This document shows, one piece after another, positions 1 to 8,623 of a DNA stretch of 57,813 bases (the first letter of the stretch is position 1; each line of letters starts with the position of its first letter). The translations under genes were made by a program, and so were the position numbers. Under the pieces are notes generated by a model, which was given only the letters and a program-made list of their open reading frames with translations, ran no database searches and was not told where the DNA came from. The DNA is from Bacteroidota bacterium. GTDB lineage: Bacteria; Bacteroidota; Bacteroidia; Chitinophagales; Chitinophagaceae. Location of the stretch: NCBI GenBank assembly GCA_018268035.1, contig JAFDXI010000105.1, positions 1-57,813 on the forward strand, written 5' to 3'.

Positions 1-608
1 CTACGCACCCTCGGAATAGTTAGAGGCAGGTCTGCCAAACCATCTGAAAATAATACTGTAGCAATCAAATCTAATTTTGGATAATAAAATGTTCCATTAT
101 TGCCTACCCTGGTAAGAATTACTCCTCCAATCCAGTCTTTAAACCTTGTTGTAAATGGAGAACATAATGCAAATAAAATATTGATGCCCACTAATTTTGT
201 TAAAGCACCTGCTGCAATTGAAGGTAGAAAACTACCAATGCCCAACCCTGCCACTTCTTTAGAATTCCATAGCCCACAAAGCTCACAAGCACCAAACTGT
301 GAATAATGTTTTACTTCTTTATATACCCTTGCATCCATTGGCCCGGTTGCTTCTTCTATTGGCAGCCTGTTGATGCCATCAACTCCATGTATCCTGGCCC
401 CCCCATACAATTTCGAACCATCCATTGATTCTACCACAATCACAAATACTGATTTGTTATTGAGCCAGTATTCGGTATTGGTGGTTACATTATCAATCCC
501 ATAAATGGTTAAAACTTTTTTATGGCCTTCAATAAATTTTTTGCAGGTTTCTAAGTCTTCAGTTGCTCTAAATGCCCTTATCCTAATGTCTTTTACTTCT
601 ATATCCAT
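1..608 (-). CDS. GNAT-fold acyltransferase-like protein (partial, 3' end outside window)
   Basis: The frame is open from an ATG at 608 to the window edge, giving about 202 residues with no stop, so the C-terminus is missing. The protein has an N-terminal segment rich in charged residues, a stretch reading YGGARIHG, and a later GACELCGLW...GLGIGSFLPSIAAG region. This layout of strands followed by a glycine-rich turn resembles GNAT-fold acyltransferases, including autoinducer-synthase or N-acyl amino acid synthase relatives. That assignment is an inference from pattern only; no catalytic residue can be fixed. It is divergent from a receiver-domain gene at 725, with 116 bases of AT-rich DNA between them, so the two may share a control region. 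An uncharacterised protein of another fold cannot be excluded. Confidence 0.5.
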   Translation of the reverse strand, partial: MDIEVKDIRIRAFRATEDLETCKKFIEGHKKVLTIYGIDNVTTNTEYWLNNKSVFVIVVESMDGSKLYGGARIHGVDGINRLPIEEATGPMDARVYKEVKHYSQFGACELCGLWNSKEVAGLGIGSFLPSIAAGALTKLVGINILFALCSPFTTRFKDWIGGVILTRVGNNGTFYYPKLDLIATVLFSDGLADLPLTIPRVR

Positions 609-724
609 ATTAGTGTGAGGCTAAAATTTTGTGCATCGTAAATAAAATCGCAGTAAAATAAGTACAATCAATGTTTTTTTTTACTTTTACTTTAAGAAAA
701 TTTTAAAATTCCTTTAAAACATCC

Positions 725-1189
725 ATGAGAGACCATTACATTAACGTGCTCTATATTGATGACGAGCCACATAATTTAACTGCATTTAAAGCCGCTTTTC
801 GTAGAGATTACAACATTTTCCTTGCCGAATCTGCTATTGAAGCCCGTAAAATAATTGATGAAAATGATATCCACATCATTTTAAGCGACCAGCGTATGCC
901 TGCTATGACTGGCATTGAATTTTTTGAATCTATTATTGAATCCCATCCTGAACCCATCAGGATTTTAATAACTGGTTACACCGACATCAATGCAGTAGTA
1001 GATGCTATCAACCGTGGTGAAGTGTATAAATATCTTACAAAACCCTGGAATGAAGATGATATCAGGATTTTTGTGAACAGTGCTTACGAGGTTTTTAACC
1101 TCAGGAGAAAAAATGCAGAACTTTCCAGGAAATTACTCGATGCCAACCGTAAACTTGAATTTTTACTCCGACAAAGCTTATTATCCTGA
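725..1189 (+). CDS. Stand-alone response regulator receiver protein
   Basis: This 154-residue protein is a CheY-like receiver domain of a two-component system, with no DNA-binding or enzymatic output domain. The acidic pair is D12-D13, the predicted phosphoacceptor is D55 in the SDQRMP motif, the switch threonine is T83 in ITGYTD, and the conserved lysine is K106 in LTKPW. Residues after about 118 form a charged helix (RRKNAELSRKLL) likely to be a coiled coil for pairing with a kinase or other partner. The C-terminus ends cleanly, and nothing downstream suggests a lost output domain. The sequence type is that found in receivers of RpfG-like and hybrid-kinase proteins. It may act with the divergently encoded acyltransferase-like protein, but no kinase is visible in the window. 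Confidence 0.9.
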   Translation: MRDHYINVLYIDDEPHNLTAFKAAFRRDYNIFLAESAIEARKIIDENDIHIILSDQRMPAMTGIEFFESIIESHPEPIRILITGYTDINAVVDAINRGEVYKYLTKPWNEDDIRIFVNSAYEVFNLRRKNAELSRKLLDANRKLEFLLRQSLLS

Positions 1190-1277
1190 CGAGCTGACTC
1201 CATGTCAGAATTTATGCAGGTTTTACTTGTTCACATGCTTTGAATAAGTCAAAAACTCCTGCTTATTTTTTTGGACT

Positions 1278-1285
1278 TAAATTTG
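1278..1285 (+). promoter_or_regulatory. -7 box (TAAATTTG) for trxA
   Basis: TAAATTTG matches the Bacteroidota primary sigma -7 consensus TAnnTTTG. It lies about 45 bases before the trxA ATG. No convincing -33 TTTG is seen at the expected distance upstream. Confidence 0.4.
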
Positions 1286-1329
1286 CCATTCTTTTCATTC
1301 AATAAAAGCTTAAAATAAAAAGGAAAAAT

Positions 1330-1647
1330 ATGGCACTCGAATTCACAGATTCAAATTTTGAAACAGATGTTTTAAAAAGCGACAAATTAACCGTTGTAGA
1401 TTTTTGGGCTGAATGGTGTGGCCCTTGCCGTGCTATCGGCCCGGTAATTGAAGAATTATCAAAAGACTATGCCGGCAAAGTAAATATTGGAAAAGTAAAT
1501 GTTGATCTTAACCCTTCTGTAAGTATGAACTATGGTATCACTTCTATTCCTGCTGTGTTATTTATTAAGGGAGGTAAAGTGGTTGACAAACAAATTGGAG
1601 CAGTTCCAAAGTCAATTCTGGAAAAAAAGATACAGGCAAATCTTTGA
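1330..1647 (+). CDS. trxA: Thioredoxin
   Basis: This 105-residue protein is a classical thioredoxin, a cytoplasmic disulfide reductase that receives electrons from thioredoxin reductase. The active site WCGPC is at residues 29-33, preceded by the expected VDFWAEW strand, and the cis-proline loop SIPAV is present. Length is normal for the family and there is no signal peptide, so it acts in the cytoplasm. The ATG follows an A-rich AAAAGGAAAAAT leader, which serves as a weak ribosome-binding site. A good hairpin terminator follows directly, so it is probably transcribed alone. The trxA-type 105-residue form fits better than a membrane-anchored TlpA/ResA relative. Confidence 0.96.
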   Translation: MALEFTDSNFETDVLKSDKLTVVDFWAEWCGPCRAIGPVIEELSKDYAGKVNIGKVNVDLNPSVSMNYGITSIPAVLFIKGGKVVDKQIGAVPKSILEKKIQANL

Positions 1648-1676
1648 TAATTTATTTACTAAAAATGATTTGAAAG

Positions 1677-1705
1677 TCCCGGCGTTGTAACACCGGGATT
1701 TTTTT
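1677..1705 (+). terminator. Rho-independent terminator after trxA
   Basis: The arms TCCCGGCGT and ACACCGGGA (one mismatch) surround a TGTA loop and are followed by seven T residues. The hairpin sits 30 bases after the trxA stop and just before the convergent dehydrogenase gene. Confidence 0.85.
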
Positions 1706-1712
1706 ATAAATT

Positions 1713-2795
1713 TCATTGCAACAAAACCAGATTGAATCTATCTGCCAACAATTGTAAATCTTTTACAACACTATGCTCTACTGGTATTCCTTCTTTCATT
1801 CTTATTGTCTCCAATTCTCTTTCAGGATCTCCGGGTACCAAGACTTTTTCAAAACCCTGAACAGGTTTTGCATTTCTAAACCTGCGTATCCAGTTATCCA
1901 TTTGACATTTGAATTCTGCAGCAGGTCTAAATGCATCAATGCGCATCGCTCCAAAAAAATGCCCCAATCCTTTTCCCGGCATATTTTCAGGCATTGGAAC
2001 ATAAGCAGGAAAAGGTGGCGCCCAGGGCCCATAACTGGCACCACTTAATACCGCAGAAAAAATATCAACAATACTTCCCAACGCATATCCTTTATGTGAG
2101 CTATGTTCACGATCACTACCTAATGGCAATAAAGAACCGCCACTTTTTAATGCCACCGCATTGGTAGTTGGTTTACCTGTTGCATCCTGCACCCAACCTA
2201 AAGGAGCATCAGCTTTTTTTCGTTGCAAAATTTCCAGCTTCCCATTTGCAGCAGTGGTTGTAGCAAAATCTGCAATAAATGGTGGTTCTTCTCCTGCAGG
2301 TATGGCTACAGCAATAGGATTGGTTCCCAACATTCTTTCAATACTGAATGTTGGCGCAACCAATGCACTGGCATTGGTCATTGCAATACCAATCATATCT
2401 TTTTTCAAAGCCATCATTGCATGAAAACCTGCAATACCAAAATGGTTACTATTGCAAACACTCACCCATCCTGTCCCCACCTTTTCAGCTTTATCAATAG
2501 CCATCTGCATGGCAGATGGCGCAACCACTAAACCTAAACCCGCATCTCCATCAACCACTGCTGTTGAAGGTGTCTCATGCTTAATGATAATTTCCGGGTT
2601 ACTGTTTATTCGCTTTGCTTCCCATAAACGCACATAACCTGTAAGTCTTGCCACACCATGACTGTCAATACCTCTCGCATCAGCAGATAACAAAACTTTC
2701 GCTGCAGTGGCAGCATGCTCATCATTACACCCTATACTTTTAAAAACAGAGAATGTGAAATCGTATAACGACTGATAAGAAAATATAGTTTCCAT
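1713..2795 (-). CDS. Ldh family NAD(P)-dependent oxidoreductase (malate/L-lactate dehydrogenase type)
   Basis: This 360-residue protein belongs to the type-2 malate/L-lactate dehydrogenase family (MDH2/YlbC/AllD), which oxidises 2-hydroxyacids with NAD(P). Family hallmarks are the early DSHGVARL motif, the SNHFGIAGFHAM stretch, MTNASALVAP, and the LGTNPIAVAIPA segment. I start at the ATG at 2795 (METIF); a longer frame back to 2861 adds a low-complexity N-terminus that is not family-like. The substrate cannot be told from sequence: malate, lactate, ureidoglycolate or a sugar-derived hydroxyacid are all possible. It stands alone, convergent with trxA and downstream of the DUF58 gene, with no pathway partner nearby. 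Confidence 0.88.
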   Translation of the reverse strand: METIFSYQSLYDFTFSVFKSIGCNDEHAATAAKVLLSADARGIDSHGVARLTGYVRLWEAKRINSNPEIIIKHETPSTAVVDGDAGLGLVVAPSAMQMAIDKAEKVGTGWVSVCNSNHFGIAGFHAMMALKKDMIGIAMTNASALVAPTFSIERMLGTNPIAVAIPAGEEPPFIADFATTTAANGKLEILQRKKADAPLGWVQDATGKPTTNAVALKSGGSLLPLGSDREHSSHKGYALGSIVDIFSAVLSGASYGPWAPPFPAYVPMPENMPGKGLGHFFGAMRIDAFRPAAEFKCQMDNWIRRFRNAKPVQGFEKVLVPGDPERELETIRMKEGIPVEHSVVKDLQLLADRFNLVLLQ

Positions 2796-2905
2796 AGTGC
2801 AAAGAAAAGGAATGTGTTGATGAATACACCGTGCATAAATTATTTTAATGAATACAACCAAGCATGTTACTTGTTATCAGAAAAAAAATTATCCAAAGAA
2901 AATTT

Positions 2906-4249
2906 TTATACCACTTGTCTTTCTTTTAGTTCGAGGTATTTATTAATTGTATTGGCAGTTAGTTTATGTGGAGGTGTCAGTAAACTCATGATACCATGTT
3001 TCTGTAGTTCTTTTACTATCAATCTTTTTTCAAACGCAAATTTATTAGCTATGGTTTTATAATAAACTTCTTCCACATTCATTGCCTTTTTTTGTTGCAA
3101 CGATACCAACTCTGTATTTTCAAAAAACACAATGAGTAAAGGATGCCGAGTTGACAACTGCTTTAAATATGGCAACTGTCTTTCCATACTATACATGCTT
3201 TCAAAATTGGTAAATAAAATTAAAAGACTACGCTGATTTAAATGATATCGCAGGTAGATATACAATGCCTCAAAATCACTATCAGCAAAATCTGTTTGCT
3301 GCCGGTATAAAGTTTCCAGCAACAGATTGATCTGTGCTGTTTTTTTTTCAGGAAAAACAAACTGGTCAATTTTTTTACCGAATGTCAACAAGCCGGATTT
3401 ATCCTGTTTCATCAATACAATATTGCTGAGCACCAGGATTGCGTTTATAGCATAATCGAGGAGTGTCATTCCTTCAAAAGGCATTTTCATGCTGCGTCCT
3501 TTGTCTATAAGGCAAATCACCTGCTGGCTCCGTTCATCCATATAATTATTCACCATCAGGCTGTTGCGACGGGCAGTAGCTTTCCAGTTTAAACGCCGGT
3601 AATCATCACCCTGCACATATTCTTTGATTTGTTCAAATTCAAAACTGTTGCCCAGTTTGCGCAATTTTCTTGTTCCGGGGGCCTGTAACTGATTGGTAAC
3701 TGCCATCAGGTGATACTTCTTCATTTGCATAAAAGAAGGATAAACAGCAACTGTTTTTTCTTCACCTGCAGCAATATGTCGTATCACCATATTTAAAGGC
3801 CCTTGTAAAAAAATATTGATGATACCAAAATTATATTCACCTCTTTCAAGAGGCCGGATGTTGTAATGAAAGGTGAATGTTTCTTTACCTTTCAATGTGA
3901 TTCTTTGCTTCCAGTCTCTTTGCTGCAACTGAACAGGTAATTCATCTATCATTTCAAGGCGCACATTATATGGCCTGCGGTTGATTAGCCGGATGCTCAC
4001 TTTATTTTCATCTCCATTGCTAAACCTGTCTGCGCAAATACGCGAAGCGATAATAGGCACATTCCCTGAAAACACAGTAATAAAATCAAGTACAACAACA
4101 ATGCTTAAACAGAGCAACATTATTTCTGCCACTTGCTGTAAAAGAGGGACAAAAAATGCAAGTATAAACAAAGCAATAATTACCGCACCTGATATATAAA
4201 ACAACCGGGTAAAATAAAAGCGCATCCAATAAAAAAATCGCTTCAACAT
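2906..4249 (-). CDS. DUF58 domain-containing membrane protein
   Basis: This 447-residue protein has two predicted membrane helices near the N-terminus (about residues 17-35 and 40-62). A beta-rich middle follows, then the DUF58 signature around residues 204-236 (FEQIKEYVQGDDYRRLNWKA). The C-terminal half resembles a von Willebrand A fold (CLIDKGRSM at about 246-254), although the metal-site DxSxS reads DKGRS, so metal binding is uncertain. Its ATG overlaps the stop of the upstream MoxR ATPase gene in a TAATG arrangement, implying translational coupling. DUF58-MoxR pairs are conserved in many phyla; by analogy the ATPase may act as a chaperone for the vWA-like protein. Its molecular role is not established. 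Confidence 0.92.
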   Translation of the reverse strand: MLKRFFYWMRFYFTRLFYISGAVIIALFILAFFVPLLQQVAEIMLLCLSIVVVLDFITVFSGNVPIIASRICADRFSNGDENKVSIRLINRRPYNVRLEMIDELPVQLQQRDWKQRITLKGKETFTFHYNIRPLERGEYNFGIINIFLQGPLNMVIRHIAAGEEKTVAVYPSFMQMKKYHLMAVTNQLQAPGTRKLRKLGNSFEFEQIKEYVQGDDYRRLNWKATARRNSLMVNNYMDERSQQVICLIDKGRSMKMPFEGMTLLDYAINAILVLSNIVLMKQDKSGLLTFGKKIDQFVFPEKKTAQINLLLETLYRQQTDFADSDFEALYIYLRYHLNQRSLLILFTNFESMYSMERQLPYLKQLSTRHPLLIVFFENTELVSLQQKKAMNVEEVYYKTIANKFAFEKRLIVKELQKHGIMSLLTPPHKLTANTINKYLELKERQVV

Positions 4250-5226
4250 TATCTTGGCACTTCTATGGAGTGAATAATTTTTTCAATCACTTCATCTTCC
4301 GGTGTTCCTTCCATTTCCTTTTCGGGCGTAAGAATAATTCGGTGGCGCAATACCGGTTTGGCTATATATACAATATCATCAGGAATCACAAAATCTCTTC
4401 CCGATAACGCTGCCCACGATTTTGCTGCATTCAGCAATGCAATAGCAGCACGTGGTGAAGCGCCAAGATAAATAGACTTATCACTACGTGTGGCAACAGA
4501 AATTTTTGCAATAAAATGAATCAGCTTTTCTTCTACAACAATATGTTGAATCATCCGCCTTAACTGTATTACTTCTTCATCACTGATTACGGGCTGCACT
4601 GTATTCAGCACATCATCTGCTGCTATCTGATGAAAACGTTGCAGGATGTTTACTTCTTCTGCTTCATTAGGATAGGGAACAATTATTTTAAAAAGAAAGC
4701 GGTCCAACTGTGCTTCAGGCAACCTATATGTTCCTTCCTGTTCAATAGGATTTTGTGTTGCAATCACCATGAATGGATTATTCATCAAATGAGTGATCCC
4801 ATCCATCGTTACCTGCTGTTCCTGCATTACCTCAAACAATGCAGCCTGTGTTTTTGCCGGCGCCCTATTGATTTCATCAATCAAAACAATATTGCTGAAT
4901 ACAGGACCTTTTTTAAATTCAAACAATCCTTTGCCGGGATTAAATATACTGGTTCCCAATACATCACTGGGCATCAGGTCCGGTGTAAATTGAATACGAC
5001 TGAAACCTGTTTTTAAACATTTAGCTACCAACCTTGCAGTTAATGTTTTTGCAACACCAGGTACCCCTTCAATTAATACATGGCCATTGGCAAGTATAGC
5101 TGTCATAATCAACCGCACCATATCATCCTGACCAATGATCACTTTTCGAATCTCCGCCTGCAGGTTATGCATGGCATTATCTAGTTCATCTAAATTTAAC
5201 CGCTGTTCAAAAATTTCATCACTCAT
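4249..5226 (-). CDS. MoxR family AAA+ ATPase
   Basis: This 325-residue cytoplasmic AAA+ ATPase is of the MoxR type, thought to remodel or load cofactors into partner proteins carrying vWA domains. Walker A is GVPGVAKT (residues 54-61) and Walker B is VLIDEIN (114-120), followed by the family stretch RAPAKTQAALFEVMQE. Sensor 1 is in ATQNP, and the arginine-rich sensor 2 region GASPRA is present. I chose the ATG at 5226 (MSDEIF) over an in-frame GTG 21 bases upstream because family members begin close to this point. It is cotranscribed with DUF58 downstream and DUF4350 upstream. Length is normal. Confidence 0.95.
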   Translation of the reverse strand: MSDEIFEQRLNLDELDNAMHNLQAEIRKVIIGQDDMVRLIMTAILANGHVLIEGVPGVAKTLTARLVAKCLKTGFSRIQFTPDLMPSDVLGTSIFNPGKGLFEFKKGPVFSNIVLIDEINRAPAKTQAALFEVMQEQQVTMDGITHLMNNPFMVIATQNPIEQEGTYRLPEAQLDRFLFKIIVPYPNEAEEVNILQRFHQIAADDVLNTVQPVISDEEVIQLRRMIQHIVVEEKLIHFIAKISVATRSDKSIYLGASPRAAIALLNAAKSWAALSGRDFVIPDDIVYIAKPVLRHRIILTPEKEMEGTPEDEVIEKIIHSIEVPR

Positions 5227-5278
5227 AATTATTCTGTTTTTCCTCACACCTGCTTTTTTTTACAAAGAGCAATATGTA

Positions 5279-6502
5279 TCAGGTAGTTTTATAAAATTGT
5301 TCCAATAGTTCGTAATAATCCATTAATTGTTTTTGTGTAATTGCATCACTGAGATTGATAGCATGCATCATATTCGTGATAGCATGGATGTCATTTGCTG
5401 CCTTACCTGTTTTTACTGCTAATTGCTGCACAAATGAATCATTAATTTCAGCAGTTGAAATCTTATATTGGCTTCGCACATGATCAAGAAAATATAACGA
5501 TAATTTTTCTGCAAGATTTTTATGATCTGCTTTCTCATAATATAATTTACCAACGGTTGTTACAAATTCGAGGGAATCATTTTTTGGTTTTTCATACTCA
5601 GGTATCATTCTTTGTTTTCTTTTTATCTCTGTAAGCAAATACAAACCCAATAATAATAAAGCAACCCAGAAAGCCCATTGAAAATTTGCAAATTTTAAAA
5701 TCACAGATAGTAACCCCTGCTTTGGCTGTGGCGTATTATTAAAATTTTGATTGAGATAATATTCATCCCAAACAATTTTTTTTGCATCAGCAGGCAATAA
5801 TGCCATTAGTTTTTCAAAATACTCCCTGTTATTTTTATACAAAAGAAAAAAGTTGGTGAATGTAACCGGAGCTGAATGAACAAAGAAAGTTCCCTTTAAT
5901 GAATGAATAGCTATGATATTGAGGTTGGAATCTTTTGAATAGCCTAAAGGATAACTGAAGCTGCTATCAAATGAAGAATACTGATTGGTAAAATCTGCAC
6001 CCGGATATTGATAATAGAATGGTTGATGAAAACTCGCAGTATCTAAAATAACAGCAGTGGAATCAAATGGATCAAACTCATGATGCAGGTGTAAGCCTAT
6101 TGCATAATAATTATAATGTTGTTTTGTTGTCAGTTTAAAAAACCGTGCAGCATTGCGTGTCAACTGCGAAGTGGAGATAAAAACATAATTGCCCTTTTGC
6201 ACAAAACCTGTGAGATAATCCAGATCATCTTCAGATGGGTCAAAAGATTTGGTAACAATTAATAATACCTGATTGGTGGAATCATTGCTAAGGTTTTTCC
6301 AGCCGGTGGGCGCATTTTGGTTGGTTTCAATGCGTGCATGCGGAAATTCATTTTGTAACAACCTGTAAGCTGCATAAGTGCCATATGGGATCTTGTCATT
6401 CCTTTTCAATGTAATAGTATCATTGAACTCATGTAATTTTTTACAGGCACAAAAATTCAACGCAATAAAACAATATAATATGTATGTAAATATTTTTTTC
6501 AT
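5279..6502 (-). CDS. DUF4350 domain-containing lipoprotein
   Basis: This 407-residue protein has a lipoprotein-type signal; the likely lipidated cysteine is C20 in FCAC. An extracytoplasmic domain follows, and one membrane helix lies at about residues 274-291 (FWVALLLLGLYLL). After it is a basic stop-transfer stretch (EIKRKQR) and a cytoplasmic helical tail. A DUF4350-like architecture is inferred from this layout, the WDEYYLNQN segment at about 245-253, and its position between MoxR and DUF4129. Known members sit in the same cluster in many Bacteroidota and have no demonstrated activity. The double anchoring (lipid plus C-terminal helix) is a reading of the sequence and not proven. Confidence 0.75.
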   Translation of the reverse strand: MKKIFTYILYCFIALNFCACKKLHEFNDTITLKRNDKIPYGTYAAYRLLQNEFPHARIETNQNAPTGWKNLSNDSTNQVLLIVTKSFDPSEDDLDYLTGFVQKGNYVFISTSQLTRNAARFFKLTTKQHYNYYAIGLHLHHEFDPFDSTAVILDTASFHQPFYYQYPGADFTNQYSSFDSSFSYPLGYSKDSNLNIIAIHSLKGTFFVHSAPVTFTNFFLLYKNNREYFEKLMALLPADAKKIVWDEYYLNQNFNNTPQPKQGLLSVILKFANFQWAFWVALLLLGLYLLTEIKRKQRMIPEYEKPKNDSLEFVTTVGKLYYEKADHKNLAEKLSLYFLDHVRSQYKISTAEINDSFVQQLAVKTGKAANDIHAITNMMHAINLSDAITQKQLMDYYELLEQFYKTT

Positions 6503-6540
6503 TGTCTCGAGGCTACAAACATCTCTTGAACATTGTCCTG

Positions 6541-7437
6541 TTAAATAATTTTATTTCTAATTTGGACACAATCATTTTTTATTAAAGAATATCTTTCTTC
6601 ACTAATTTCAAATTTGCCATACCACACATATTCATAATTGCGGCAAATTTTTGAAAACTCATTATAGTAACTTGAATAGCTTAATTGTTGCAGGTAATGA
6701 AAGTCAGTATATTCCGGCTGATATTGTATCGCTTTGGAATCACTCAACAATTTCAACAGTTGTAAATACATTAAACGTACTGCAACCCGGTAATCTTTTT
6801 CCTTTTCTGCTTTTTGAATCAATTTGGAATAAGACAGATGGAATATATCTTCCTGTTCGTCATTACTGCCAACATCATCTGCAGTAACAGATGAGCGCGA
6901 AAAAATATTAATCTTATGCTGTACAAGAAAATAAATTAAAGCAGCAATAAATATCCCAATGACGATAACCCATAACAAGGTATTGAACCATGATTGCATC
7001 AATATACTGTTGCCACCATCTTCTTTTAGCATTTTGTCGCGCACATGCAATAAGCTATCTCTGTATTTGGGATCTGTCTGCATTCGATTTTCCATTTTTT
7101 CAATGGCATTGATATACCAAAAATCATCCTGTGTTTTCAGGTATTCCACCGTTTTGTCAATTAAATGCCGCTGGCCTATTTTGTCTTTGGTATAAGGATC
7201 ATCCAGGTAAGTTTTCCAGTTGAAAAAAAACTGTGAAGTGTCATAAATATGTTTCACTGTTGTATCCACATATCCATCATCATTATAATCAGATCCGATA
7301 TTATCAACGGTTGCCTTCACTGAATCAATATGCTTTATGCTAATTGAATCAACTGCAGTGGAATCATGGTATTGTGCATTACTTTTTTGAACACTTAAAA
7401 AAAAAGTCAGCAGGAAAAGTGTCAGAAACTTTAACAT
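6541..7437 (-). CDS. DUF4129 domain-containing membrane protein
   Basis: The chosen ATG at 7437 gives a 298-residue protein with a cleavable-looking signal peptide (residues 1-21, ending SNA). A periplasmic region and one membrane helix at about 153-172 (LLWVIVIGIFIAALIYF) follow, then a cytoplasmic DUF4129 domain at about 205-290 with the family pattern YRVAVRLMYLQLLKLL and EYTDFHYLQQL. An in-frame ATG at 7617 would overlap the upstream gene and add about 60 residues that bury the signal peptide, so I reject it. DUF4129 is also found at the C-terminus of some transglutaminase-like membrane proteins. Its job in this cluster is unknown. Confidence 0.82.
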   Translation of the reverse strand: MLKFLTLFLLTFFLSVQKSNAQYHDSTAVDSISIKHIDSVKATVDNIGSDYNDDGYVDTTVKHIYDTSQFFFNWKTYLDDPYTKDKIGQRHLIDKTVEYLKTQDDFWYINAIEKMENRMQTDPKYRDSLLHVRDKMLKEDGGNSILMQSWFNTLLWVIVIGIFIAALIYFLVQHKINIFSRSSVTADDVGSNDEQEDIFHLSYSKLIQKAEKEKDYRVAVRLMYLQLLKLLSDSKAIQYQPEYTDFHYLQQLSYSSYYNEFSKICRNYEYVWYGKFEISEERYSLIKNDCVQIRNKII

Positions 7438-7594
7438 GAAAAATCTTTGTTGAAAAATATAGCTGCCAAACAAACTTATCCGGTTACTTGTATTATTTTT
7501 TTTCCTCAGAAGAATATTGCTAAACATGTTACACAAACCAATTTGGAAAACATCAATGATTGCAGTCCGCAATTCAAAAAATAATATTTTCAAT

Positions 7595-8566
7595 TTAAGC
7601 ATTTGCCTGTAATCCATTATGTGGTTTTAATCTCCTTTTAAGCTGGATAGGGTAAACAATAAAATAACCTGCAATAATAATAAGTGATACTGTAATGATC
7701 AACAATTTTAACCACAATGGCATATCTGAATGACGGGTTACAAATCCTTCAAAAAATGCAGCAATCATCAGCATCGGTATATTGGACAAAGCAATGATGA
7801 GTCCTTCTTTAGCTCCTTTTTTTAAAGCATCAATTCTTTTTATTGTTCCTGGGAAAAGCCAACTTTTAGCAAGTACCAATCCTGAAGCAGCAGCAATAAC
7901 AAAGGTGGATAATTCAATTGTACCATGAATCATAATGGTAAGTAAACTATCCTGTAATAACCCATTGCTGTAAAACATATATTCAAAAGCACCAACCATT
8001 ACTGAGTTGTACATTAATCCGGTGACTGTGGTGTAGCCAAACAGAATGCCGCCTCCAAACTCAAGTAATGACACATAAACGTTATTGATGAAAATATATA
8101 AAAATGAAAGGAACTCGTTTCCATATCCATACACACCAAAAGGGTGGCCGTCTTTTATATTTTGTAAAGTCATATCCACATAATCATCACCAAGAATTTG
8201 CCGAACAAAATTTTCATCATTTCTGGCTGAAAAAAAACCGATACTGACAAACAATACAAACAAACAAAAGCTTACCAGCAATACCCGGTGGTGCTTTGCA
8301 ATGATAAGTGGTAATGTATATTTAAAAAAACTAATGATACGATTACCATCCTCTTTTTTATTCTGATAAATAGCGAGGTATTTTTTAGCAGCAACCCCAT
8401 TTAAGTATTGCGTGGTTTTACTGATGGGATAAAAAGTTTTACTGTAGCCAAGGTCTTCTACCAGTTGAATAAATTCCTGAGCCATCTCATCAGGATGATT
8501 GCTCGGGTTTTCCTGAATTTGCTGCCAGCGTTTACGATTACGTTTTATAAAAAGGGCTTCACGCAC
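7595..8566 (-). CDS. Stage II sporulation protein M-like membrane protein
   Basis: This 323-residue protein starts with GTG at 8566; no in-frame ATG lies just upstream because ATG ATG TAG there is in another frame. The MREALFIKRN N-terminus is what I expect for this Bacteroidota family, which supports the GTG. A soluble N-terminal part of about 90 residues precedes five or so membrane helices, including VLLVSFCLFVLFVSIGFF and the conserved HGTIELSTFVIAAASGL stretch typical of SpoIIM-like proteins. The organism group does not sporulate, so the name reflects homology only. It belongs to the MoxR/DUF58 cluster and is divergent from the RDD gene. Confidence 0.88.
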   Translation of the reverse strand: MREALFIKRNRKRWQQIQENPSNHPDEMAQEFIQLVEDLGYSKTFYPISKTTQYLNGVAAKKYLAIYQNKKEDGNRIISFFKYTLPLIIAKHHRVLLVSFCLFVLFVSIGFFSARNDENFVRQILGDDYVDMTLQNIKDGHPFGVYGYGNEFLSFLYIFINNVYVSLLEFGGGILFGYTTVTGLMYNSVMVGAFEYMFYSNGLLQDSLLTIMIHGTIELSTFVIAAASGLVLAKSWLFPGTIKRIDALKKGAKEGLIIALSNIPMLMIAAFFEGFVTRHSDMPLWLKLLIITVSLIIIAGYFIVYPIQLKRRLKPHNGLQANA

Positions 8567-8577
8567 TACATCATTAT

Positions 8578-8611
8578 TTTGAGAGCGAAAATTAGAATTA
8601 GTTTACCTTTC
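8578..8611 (+). promoter_or_regulatory. Candidate promoter for the RDD gene
   Basis: A TTTG at 8578-8581 is followed after 22 bases by TACCTTTC at 8604-8611, one mismatch from TAnnTTTG. It lies in the 57-base gap between the divergent SpoIIM-like and RDD genes. Confidence 0.35.
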
Positions 8612-8623
8612 CGCCAATTGTTT

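Noticed and set aside
1140-1260. Frameshift that removed an output domain from the response regulator
   Set aside because: The C-terminal wording matches complete short receivers of this type and no domain-like translation continues in any frame.
7437-7617. Longer start for the DUF4129 gene at 7617
   Set aside because: It would overlap the SpoIIM-like gene and place about 60 unrelated residues before a clear signal peptide.
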